NCBI RefSeq assembly: GCF_000350225.1
Contig: NW_005179128.1
Coordinates: 84,153-148,152 of the forward strand
Origin: Chondrus crispus
Taxonomy: Eukaryota > Rhodophyta > Florideophyceae > Gigartinales > Gigartinaceae
Reading direction: 5' to 3'
DNA length: 64,000 bases
Shown here one piece after another: positions 54,801 through 64,000 of the stretch; position 1 is the stretch's first letter; each line of letters opens with the position of its first letter. The notes below the pieces were generated by a model. It did not search any database, was not told where the DNA came from, and saw only the letters and a list, made by a program, of their open reading frames with translations. The translations under genes were made by a program, and so were the position numbers.

Positions 54801-56609
54801 TGTCCTTCACCGTTACCGCATTTAACCGGCGGTAGTCTACGCAAAAGCGCATCGATCCGTCCGGCTTGGGCACTAATAAAACGGGCGACGCCCATTCTGA
54901 CTGCCCCGGCTCGATGAATCCTGCTTCTAACATCTTCTGAACTTCTGCGTCCTCGACCTCCCGAGCCTTTGGACCGGCTCGGTAGGGAGCTTGTGCAATT
55001 GGCCTTGTATGCGGGGTCAATTCAATCCGGTGGCCCGTGGTGTTGATCTCACCAAGGGTCCCATCCCACATGCGGGAATTTTTTTTAACATCCGACGGAA
55101 TCTTTCGCGCAGCCGGTCCGGCACGTGGCTCAGGTCGAGCTCCTCCACGTCCGGCGGGGGAGGCTCAATCCGCCGCTCCGGCTTCGTAGTTGCCGTCGCG
55201 GAGAGCCCTTCCTCCCGTTCTCCTTGCTGGTCCTCGCGATCTTGTTCCGACGGTTCGCATCTTCTCTCGCCCGTAGGCGGCGGGGTAGAATTAGTAAAAT
55301 TTTCCTCATCCCTTTCTTGAATTCCAAGTACCTGACCAATGGTGGTATTGCTCTTGAATACGGCCCTCCGGTGCGGTAGTGGTTCCGCCACCACTTGCCC
55401 TTTTTGAACCCGGGCAGGGTAATTTCTAAAATTCGCTACAAGCAATCTAAAAGGTTTGTCAGGCTCAACTTGAACTACACCGTTTGTTCTTATTAGTCCG
55501 TGCTTGTCGTACAGGGGTGCGCAGGGTTGAACGACGACCAACCCAATCCTCTTCGAGGTGCATTCGACCATGCGTTGCGTCCCTGGCCCAATGGTCGTGG
55601 CCCTTGCCACCTTCACCCTGGGGGAAACTCCCTCCCCTTTTGCATGGGTCTCGCCCTCTCCGGGAACCAAATGCTTCTTCGATCTTCTCGCCGAGAATCG
55701 CCGTACGATCGGAACCTCCGAGAAATCCGCCAACTCAACTGTCCTCTTTCGTGGATAGATAGCCTCCACGAACCAATTGCAATAGTCCGCTCCTAGAATT
55801 AGGGGGACTGCGAGTTTTTCACAAACTATAAATTCGACTGAAGCCACGAAACGTCCAAGTCTCACAGGCATTCTGAGTGTACCAAGAGTTCGGAGTGGCC
55901 TGTTGTTCGCATCGTCGATGTCTTGGGTCGGTCCGAGGGACACAAGAGTTTCCATTCCTGCGGGAAGCTCGGATCTCCGGATGAGATTAGGTCCCGCGCC
56001 GGTGTCCAACACGGACAGTACACGGCTCATCAATCCGACAGTCGGTCCAATGTCCGCGAAGACTTTGTAGTTTTTCCTCGCAAGGACCAAAATCTTCTCG
56101 GGACATTCCCCGCGCTTGACCCTGTACCAGGGGCGTCGAACTTGCTCCAGCGGATCGTCCTTGCCTCTTCGCAGAATCTTCTTGACCCCAATTGGTCCCT
56201 TCGGGTTATCGATGATTCCAACTGTCTCCTCGTCGTCGACTGCCTCCTTCGCCAAAAGCGGGGAACGGGACTGGGTCCCGGACACGGTTCGCTGGACACA
56301 TGTCTCTCCTTTCGAATTTTTTGAGATTCCCCCCCTTAGTCTTCCTGTCGCTGCGGATTTCTTCTCCAGTCCGACGACGGCCCCGCGACCGGCCTTCCTG
56401 GTGTCCGGTTCGAACCTTCGGCAGAGGCGCTCGGTGTGCTCACCGCCTGCGATTCGAACCATTGTTTTACCTTCAGGTAACTTGTCGACGGAATTCCCAA
56501 CCTCACCATCGAGGAGAGCATCTGGTAGTTCTTCAGAACTCGGTGCATCTCTCGGAACGAGAGCAAACACGTAGGCGCTCCGTGTCCCTTCTCGCAGCAA
56601 TGATAGCAT
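51880..56609 (-). pseudogene. pol: Gypsy G Pol, broken into four frames
   Basis: Read from high to low coordinates: protease with DTGAGPNLIR (frame 56609-55017); reverse transcriptase with YLDD and RNase H TDASDYQIG (55071-53830); a linker in the same frame after a TAG at 53830-53832; integrase zinc domain and first Asp region (53515-52883); and the integrase end, GPY motif (TGPYAVKK) and chromodomain near the C-terminus (53067-51880). Junctions are frameshifts near 55050, 53505 and 53000. The TAG stands where E and related proteins have Trp (TGG), in the RLIR/RLTR context. The block after YLDD is one residue shorter than in E. The last frame ends ...QVGRAQAG. Confidence 0.88.
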
Positions 56610-58620
56610 ACGAGGCCATGCTTCTTCTGAGGGTACGGCGACCTTGGCGGTCCTCGGGCCGCCGGCCGGCCCGTCCAGCCCGGTCTTCTGAAGGCCGTAC
56701 CCTTGTCTTCCATCGGAATTCTTAGCGCTGGCGTGTGTCCGCGCCCTCGAAACGCCAACACGCGTTCCGCGGCCTCTGTATACGAGCCCGTCGTATACGT
56801 CGGCGTCCGTAGCGTGGACATCCCACTAGCCCGGTGATCCTCGTCTCCATACCCCTCGGAGGGGTCATAAAAATCGCACTCGGCGACCAGCGCTCCTGCG
56901 TATCCATTTTCTTCCTGATCAACAGTACTAGGTCCTCTGGACGCAGAAAGCGAATCGGCCAAGTGGACCGCGCCGCGGGTTTTTCGCGTGGGGTGCGGAG
57001 GCTTCTGCTTCCCCCCGTCCTTAGCGTCGCTGGCGCTTGGATGGTGACTCTCCTAGTCTTCCTCTCCTTGGCGCGGATCGCCGAGCCATGCGCCTTCGCG
57101 TAATTAACTAGTCTCAAAAACGAAACGTCCCGATTGTCTTGTCGGTATTGCGATACCATCGGCTTGATACTCGAATCGAGTCCTTCAATAAACATCGTCA
57201 TTTGTTCTTCCATCGAATATACGTTTCCACATCGGTTGCTCGCCTCCGTCAGACGGCTATAAAATTCCATCTCGTCTTCAGACGGTAGCTGCTGTACTTC
57301 CCGTAGAGCGAGTACGGCTTGGCGGATTGCCTCATCGGTGGCGAAGCTTCGCAAATATCCACTGTACGGCCTCCGGCCAGACGGATATTTTCCGATGGTG
57401 GGACCCCGCCGTTTGTGACACCGAAGTGTACTGTCTCAAGGCGATTCCGCTGAGGAACTCCTGTAGCAAGCGGATCGCTTGGCCTTCGTTCATCTCCTGA
57501 GTGTCGAATTCTTGGACTATCTTAGCTAAAAAATCTAGAACCAATACGCCATCGTCTCCTGTGATCGTATTGTCTCTCTTCACCTTAGGTGGTATGTCTC
57601 TTCTGATCTTTTGCACGGCGGTCCGCCGCTTGCCCGACAAACGTGTCTGCGGGTTCCGCAGGCGGTACGTCTTGTACGAAAGCAACTTCTTGAAGAGGTG
57701 GTTGGTCGCACTTAATTCCTCCAACTCCTCCCATCGCGGTCCGCGCCGCGTCGCGATGTCTTCTGGCTCCGCTTCTTGATCTCTCCGGGAGGCGGACGAA
57801 GTGACTCCGCCTCTTTTGGAGCTCTTCTTATTTGACGAAATTCCATTTCCGTCTGTCGATCTTCGGTCGGAATTTCTTGAATGGTTCGACGAGCCGTCGT
57901 CACCATTTTCTTCTGAAACATTCGACTACGAATTTGAGTCACAATTTTCGCGGTCGTCACTACAGTGACTTTTCTTTTTCTTCCGGCTTTTGGCCGACTT
58001 GGGGTTGTTCCACTTGGAATTCCGGGTCCGGACTGACTTGTCCTTCTTCGTTGGACCGTCGATTGCTTCTCCGTCGGAGAGCGATCCCGCGTCCAAACTT
58101 GGTTCGGCCCGGCCCGCAGCTTGCTCAAGGTCCTTGAGTCGCCGCGAAGCACGATAGAACCGGTCGTCGATGCTGTCCCTTGTCTTGGCCAGCGTTTTCA
58201 GGGCCTGATTTGCGTCTCGCCGCGTTTCTTCCGCGGCGAGCTTTAGCCAATCCAGCACTTCCGGATCTCGGCCCGGGGACGCATCGGTACCTAAATTCTC
58301 AACGAGAACCACACGGGGTGTCAGCTCTTCAAGCGCAGCGTGGAACTCGGATTTTAGCAACTCCTGTTGCTTCTGAAAAATACCCAGAAGTTCGTCGAGC
58401 TTGTTCTTCGTCTCCTGATGAATCTCCTCGCTCAATTTTTCGAACTTCTCTTCCAGGCCGTTCTTGTCAACGGCCGTCCCCGAAGGGGACGCTTCTGCAA
58501 CTGGATCAGTAGCCGAATTCCTTGGCTTCGTGAACGAGGTCCTCGCGGAATTCTCGACTGTTGAGCTGATCCAGCCCTTCTGACCCCAGGACCGACGTCC
58601 TTGGGTTGGCTTGATGCCAT
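56336..58620 (-). pseudogene. gag: Gypsy G Gag, several frameshifts
   Basis: From ATG 58620 the minus strand holds the same gene as F in pieces: start (58620-58432), charged helical segment (58435-57926), capsid start (57724-57332), capsid end with LREVQQLPSEDEMEFYSRL (57354-56722), and a tail with the zinc knuckle C-X2-C-X4-H-X4-C (CYHCCEKGHGAPTC; frame 56962-56336). Frames change at about 58433, 57345 and 56850, with a further break between 57926 and 57724. The tail overlaps the pol frame by about 270 nt, so Gag and Pol of this family overlap more than in E. Confidence 0.85.
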
Positions 58621-58690
58621 GGTCCGCTCTTAATAAACGAGACCTATCGAATTAATTTACCTATTTCCGATTTATGTGTTCAGTTCCAGT

Positions 58691-58708
58691 TTTTAGGTCG
58701 GGAGACCA
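58691..58708 (-). other. Primer binding site of gypsy G
   Basis: On the minus strand TGGTCTCCCGACCTAAAA, differing from the E and F sites by one base near the 3' end. Confidence 0.65.
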
Positions 58709-58712
58709 CTTC

Positions 58713-59761
58713 TGTAGTGCAATGTGCCTGTCAGGCCGGAACCAGGGTCAAACGGTCCAGCGACAACACAATTAACAAACAACAACCAACAAGAGTTGCC
58801 GACGGCACAGCCCTACGGAGTGTCCGATTCTCCCTTTCCCTTTAAGTGGGTTTGCGGCCCACAGTAGCTCAAGTCCCTGAAAGGGGGGGGCAAAAGGAAG
58901 AGGCCCGCACCGGGACGAAGGGTGGTAGCGTCTTGTACAGGCAGTTGCTCGGCGAGTTCGGGGCGGTAATTAGGAAGCCGGGCCCGATGGGTCGTAAATC
59001 CAATGCTCGCGAAGCGCCTGTTACACCTTATACCCTTGATAAGGTCTTCGACGGGGGCGTCGCAACGCAGCCCGTCGGGAATTAGCAAACACGTAGCAGC
59101 GCTACACCTCCGTACTGCCCGATGGCAAAGTACGGACACCGGAACGGTCGCAACCTGTATCCGGTGGAACCAAAACTGTCCTGTATACACAACAGGACCT
59201 TCGAGGGAAACGTCGTTCCAACAGCCTCCGTCGGTGGTCGTAAACAAGTAGCAGCGCTACAACCACGTGTCGCCCGATGGCAAAGACACCTGCACCGGTC
59301 CGGTCGCAACCAAAGCCGATGGCACCAACACAAGATAGGGGAATAGAAATAGAGATAGAAATAGAAAGGGATAGGTGAAAGGAAGGAAAAGGAAAGGGAA
59401 CCCCCGAGCGCAAAGGATAACGTGATCTGTGGTAAAAGGGAGCGTCTTGGGAAAGACGGACTTCGACCAAGGCGATATTCAACTCTGGCAACTCGGGTTA
59501 CCTTTACTGACTTGGTGGTCAGAGGGCTAAGGTATATATCGCCCCGCCGGAGCCTCTACAGTAGCTCGCGGCGCTAGATCCTAGATCTAATCTAGTGTCA
59601 GCAAAATTAATGCCAACTAATTAACTAAATAAAATAATTAAAAATTAAAACTGTGCAGTTATTCACACGTGTGTCCCCCCCAACCCGGACTACTTTTCAT
59701 ATCCAAATCCAAATATTTTCCTTCCTTTTCACCCCCCTGTAGAGCCCATTATTGCACTACA
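58713..59761 (-). repeat. 5' LTR of gypsy G
   Basis: 1,049 bp with the same 11-bp terminal inverted repeats as F. A unit with GTAGCAGCGCTACA, CCCGATGGCAAAG and GGTCGCAACC is repeated (about 59092-59160 and 59250-59310), which explains the extra length over F. TATATA (59538) and AGTAAA (59508) on the minus strand are 30 nt apart. Confidence 0.88.
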
Positions 59762-60714
59762 CATCCCAAGGACTGGAACTTATTTAGCGTCGCTGTGACG
59801 TTCGCCTACAACACGCAAGTTCATCGAACTACGAACATTGCGCCCTTCGAGCTGGTGTTAGCTCGGGCGCCGAGAAGCATTGCGTTACAAGCGCAGCCAG
59901 CTTTGGAGAACTTCAGCTTGTCACGAGCAAACTACCTGAAATAGCAGTCGTGGTTGGAGTGCCTAATGCGAAGCGCCGATAGGAGTTTGCGAAAGGAACA
60001 AGCCCGGTACAAGCGAAATTTCGACGCACGCCTTCGCAAACCGCAATATGAGATCCCACCGGGGTCCTACGTGTTCCTCCGGAAGGGGCAGGCCACGGCT
60101 AGCGAACCGAAACACAAGCTAGCACAAGGCGCTACAGGACCTTATCAGGTCAGAAGATCGGATCAACATACGGTAGTCATTGCCATTGGCGATCAGGAGG
60201 AACGCGTATCGCGAGACAGAGTGAAGTTAGCCCCAAGCCCGATGGACTATGCGCCAATAACCGGCCTACGTCAGGCGCTACAGTTCCTGGGAGAGCCGGG
60301 GTTAAACGAAGAGGGAGAGGTAATGGAGGACGAGGAATGTCCTCACACCCGTGCGCCTACGTCAGGGGACCAGGACAATTTAGTTGGTCGAACGCCGACA
60401 GCGGAGACATCTCCGGACCTACGCGATTTCGGAAAGTCCAGAGACGAGGACGAGTTGGAAGATCTTCAGGAGAGGGAAGGGAACAGTTCAGAGAAAGGAG
60501 AGGAAACGGAAAACACGGAATAAGTAATCGACCGGGTCGTCGACCACGATTATCAAAATGGTAATTTGATTCTCAAGGTGGAATGGTACGGCTATACGCC
60601 TGAGGACGCGACGTGGGAGCCCATTGAGCAATTACCCGGCAGTGCAGCCGTCACGTATTTCCGAAGGAAGAAGTTACCCTTGCCGCCGCAAGTCGCGCAC
60701 GCGCAAGTGGGATA
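59762..60714 (+). pseudogene. pol: Gypsy H Pol, C-terminal part
   Basis: The similarity to G pol starts exactly after the LTR of G (CATCCCAAGGACTGG). It covers the end of integrase (AYNTQVHRTTNIAPFELVL), the GPY motif (TGPYQVRRSD) and the chromodomain (VEWYGYTPEDATWEP), ending QVAHAQVG at 60714. Two stops interrupt it: TAG at 59942 where G has TGG, and TAA at 60521 where G has TAC. The chromodomain keeps the canonical ATWEP, which G has lost (ATLEP). The upstream part of H is absent, because G or a rearrangement cut it off. Confidence 0.88.
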
Positions 60715-63700
60715 GTCATCGTCAGTAGAATCAGCAGGATATGGAACACGGAGGAGTCAGAAATTCGGAGCAGAAGGGATCAGCAAGCAAGGAAAGTCGG
60801 AGCGAGAGGAGCAAGGCAAGAGACGCGGAACGCCTTTACGAGAAGGGAACGACGAGCGACGCGTTTTAGGGAATTGAAGTGATGCTGTGCCCCCGGACAG
60901 GGCATTGAGCCTACCGGAAGACGCACCCCCGTCATCGACGGATGCGCGCGATAAAACCGCAAGTGAAATGTCGAAATTGTATCGGGGATGGTCCCCATCA
61001 GAAGGCTCTGGAGTTGGAAGTAATGCGGTGAACAGCCTCGCGGAGTGAGGAGAAGGGAAACGAAATGACTCAAGCGATTTTGCCTGGGACCCGCGCCCAT
61101 GAATGAAATGGCCTGCGCGGCCAGGCCGTAGAAGGGAAAATTTTACTGTAGTCGCAGGCTGAGGTAATTTACCTCCTTGGATACGATCACACGCGGCCGC
61201 CGCGCGCACGTGATGTGACGCCTAGATCGATGATCCGCCCTCATGGGGCGTGATTTCATCAAAAATAATTGGGGCTCACTTCTGGTAAGCTGTCAAACGA
61301 TCAGCTCGAGTCGCAGACTGAACTCCGGCCATGCGTTGGAAAATTAACTGCAATTAAGGAAATAGCCCGCACTTGTACGAAACGTTGATGATAACCCCCA
61401 CCGCCGATCACACAAATGCTAGGTGCTCGCCACCGGCGAAGTCGCGATCGATCGCACATGAGAGCACTTGCCAAGTTCGTTCGCAACGCCTAAACCCCGC
61501 TCGACGAGCGAGAAGATGGGTCCACATGGACCCCTGCTGCCCTGACACGCCGACACCACGTGCAAGTACACGGCTACACAACGCGGCGTGAACCATCGTC
61601 ATTACGGATGAGCTTTGTCGCTCCCGCATCGACGCAACACCACGAGTGACTTACTTACCTGCCTGCCGCCATAACCCCCCATATCTTTGCTATGTTTCCG
61701 TTCTTGTCTTTGTTATTTTTTATGTTTGTTTTTCTTTGACGCACAGAGCGCGAACCCCGCGTCGCGGACGGCGACGGACAAGAGTGGCCAACCGACAATC
61801 AACATCAGGTAACCATGCGGTGTGTCACACCGAGAAGAAGAACGAGTTGTTCTGCTTTTCATTGCAAAAGGGCGTTACGCCACGAAGTTCCGTCACCCGG
61901 CCAGGAGGACAGTACTTTACTAGTGGAGGGCGAAGAGTTCGAAGGACCGAAGTTTATTCGGAAACCGAGGTCATGCTCGTAATGAGAATCCGCTCCACGA
62001 AGCCGTTCTACTGATGGCTGCTCCGTTTTACGACCAACGGGAATTTCTAACAACATTTATTAGGACCACCGGCTTGAAAAAAGGGCGAAATTGGGGAGTC
62101 GTCATCAAACATGAAGTCCTGACCAACTGAGTGTCACGAAGTTAAACTTTTCTGTGTACTAAATCGAGGATAACGTCCCGAAAATCACATCTAAGTGACT
62201 CGAACGGCGATTAGGGGGATCTCCCAGCACGACACAAAGCGACCCCGTTGTCACTGATGACCTACCCGAAATCGGCGACCATTCAAGTTCGCAAAAATCC
62301 CTGTTCACGTCCGCGAAGCACAGGAAGAAAGGGACACCAAAAGAGAGAAGGGAAACGCATTGTGATCTTTTTATCGTCACTCGACGAGCTAATTGACGAC
62401 GGTCCGTCTGTTGCTTCTAGCAGTTATTGACACCAAGCCGAGATTGGATTGGAGGAAAATGGAACGAATGTCGACCGTGCAGGTGGCGACGCTGGAACTG
62501 AAAAGGAACGTACGCTGCGCATGAAGAGGAGGAAAAAAGGAATTCGAGGAAAGAGGGTGAGGCCGCACGTGCTGGATAAAGAGAATGAATTAAGGATGGA
62601 GGATCAAAGCGCTGATTCCAACGACGCAACGGATCCGCACTTTCTCCGGAATATTTGACTGTTGGTGAAGAAGGCTGTACAGCCTCAAAGAAACTGACGC
62701 AGAATGTGAGAAGAAGACGTCGTGTCAGACGGTACGGGATCAGCAGGACAGCTGAAGACAAAGGGGTACCGACAATAGACTTGGGGACGACAACGGCGCG
62801 ACACAAAGTGCTATTTGGCGACAAAATCGAAGCGCGTGATTGTTGTCAACCGCAAGAGGAGACGAGGAGTGAGGAGGACTTGAGAAGTTTGGAGATGTCC
62901 TTACTAGAAATTTAACGATTTGCGCCCCACTCGCAGACGCGGTCATCGTGTCCACGTGTACCGAGAGCTGGTGAAATTTTGTTCGAGACGTCCACAATTC
63001 CGGCCTTTTTGAGAGGCGTACAGTTCGTCCAGGAAAGGTTCACTTAGGACCATGTCCAAGGGCCCAAGCAGAAAAAAACTGCCAGACAGCTCGCTGCCAG
63101 CGACAGAGCTTCGGACGAGTCACTACTGGTCGTAAGAATTATTTATGACCCCGAACGAGGCCGGGGTCCCGTCAATAATGTCTATCGCTACTGTTGAACT
63201 GGTCGCCAGGATGTTGGTCACAGACGTGAAACGTCATCAACGATCCTTGAGGATCAAGGAGATGAAACGGGATAAATGGAGGAGCACAAATCGTATCGTA
63301 TGAGACGCGCAAGCACGACGTGCGCTCGATTTCTAGGCGGTCGGTCGTTCATGCCCTGGACTATAACGGATGTGTCGGAACTGGCATACATTCTAGTTTC
63401 TCTTTGGCGAGGGGAATCCCTCCTACTTCGAGAGAAGCTGCGAATTCGCCAAGGGAAAGCTACCTGATAACCCAACGGGCATTGTTGACGAAGACATTGT
63501 CCGATCGCATCCCGTTCGCTCAAGCGTATATGGGTAATCTCTGTTGACATTGCTCGGGAAGTGGGAGACACTGTTCCCCCCCACAGTGGTGATCGTAGGA
63601 GAAACGATAACGACGTACATATACCGGTACACACTTCCGGTCGATGGATTTGACGTGTCCGACGCTTTCGTAGAAGATGACTGCTTGCGCCGCTCAAAAA

Positions 63701-64000
63701 GGGTACACAAAAACGATGCGACAGTTTGTTTAAGGAAATGTTGTGCTCAGGGTGAGCACAAAGGACACGGGAAGTTCATCGAAAACTACGAACGTTTTTC
63801 GTACTGCTAATTCTCAAGTCCCTAGTTGCCAAGGGGACGGAGGACTATAAATTATTCACTTTGGAGGGAAGTCTGCACCACGTCGCGTGCGCATGTAAGC
63901 GCGCTATGATTGAGATTTCCCTAAGACCGGTTGCCGGTTTGGCGACCAAGGAGAGGAAACCCCATATCAAGGGTTAATGTGGTTGTCGTCGACGGGATAT
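60715..64000 (+). other. Downstream region of gypsy H
   Basis: From 60715 to about 62430 this aligns, with many substitutions and indels, to the downstream region of G (51880 down to 50190), so it belongs to the element and not to the host. Shared blocks include CCCGCACTTGTACGAAA, CCCTGACACGCCGACAC and CGAAATTGGGGA. Except for the short frame at 62257, no recognisable gene is present. From 62430 to the window end no similarity or gene is recognised. Neither LTR nor polypurine tract is found before 64000. Confidence 0.6.
62257..62430 (+). CDS. Post-pol short frame of gypsy H
   Basis: 57 codons from ATG 62257 to TGA. The first 44 correspond codon for codon, without indels, to the minus-strand frame starting at 50383 in G, with 77% identical residues and most base changes at third positions. 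The C-terminal tail (LIDDGPSVASSSY) is different from G and shorter. There is no known domain. Confidence 0.4.
   Translation: MTYPKSATIQVRKNPCSRPRSTGRKGHQKREGKRIVIFLSSLDELIDDGPSVASSSY

Larger units (their letters stand above)
50190..59761 (-). mobile_element. Gypsy chromovirus G, decayed
   Basis: Minus-strand order: 5' LTR 58713-59761, primer site, gag 58620-56336, pol 56609-51880 with chromodomain, then a downstream region that remains alignable with the one in H to about 50190. No 3' LTR is found. Frameshifts occur in both genes. The same family includes F and H. The element abuts the pol gene of H at 59762 in the opposite orientation. Confidence 0.8.

Overview
The window is eukaryotic repeat DNA. 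It holds no recognisable operon, ribosomal or tRNA gene, and almost everything readable belongs to LTR retrotransposons of the Ty1/copia and Ty3/gypsy superfamilies. Capsid and polymerase genes, TG-ended LTRs, 5-bp target duplications, tRNA-complementary primer sites and a probable GTAAGT-type intron all point to a nuclear genome. A fungus, oomycete or other microbial eukaryote fits best, but the lineage cannot be fixed from the sequence alone.

Layout. 1-1170 is an antisense, decayed gypsy gag piece. 1174-9039 is copia element 1, with an intact gag-pol gene and an extra zinc-finger reading frame in its leader. 9040-14657 is copia element 2, which lacks its own 5' LTR and has a mutated reverse transcriptase active site. 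14658-40223 is copia element D, a near-identical tandem copy of element 2 that shares the LTR at 13668-14657. D is split twice. In its gag it carries a 12,985-bp gypsy chromovirus, E (16027-29011), with two apparently identical 666-bp LTRs and a GTATG target duplication. In its integrase it carries a complete minus-strand copia element, C (30337-37054). An inverted fragment of the element-1 LTR (40224-41103) closes the copia block, so about 40 kb lies between inverted copies of one LTR end.

The right part is older gypsy DNA. F (41104-43459, minus) is a truncated gag plus 5' LTR. G (about 50190-59761, minus) is a frameshifted full-length relative of F. H (59762 onward, plus) is the pol 3' end and downstream region of the same family. 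Between F and G (43460-50190) lies non-retroelement sequence. It contains a head-to-head pair of decayed genes (44167-45752 minus, 46811-48230 plus) that encode two diverged members of one protein family I do not recognise.

How the parts work together. Each autonomous element encodes Gag and Pol: protease, integrase, reverse transcriptase and RNase H in copia order, or protease, RT, RNase H, integrase and chromodomain in gypsy order. The copia elements appear to prime from an internal cut in initiator-Met tRNA. The gypsy elements prime from a tRNA 3' end. Four otherwise different LTR families share a TATA box followed about 27-30 nt later by AGTAAA, which suggests a host core promoter rule. 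The points most worth following are the zinc-finger leader gene, the unknown divergent gene pair, the frameshift signal of E, and the short conserved post-pol frame in G and H.
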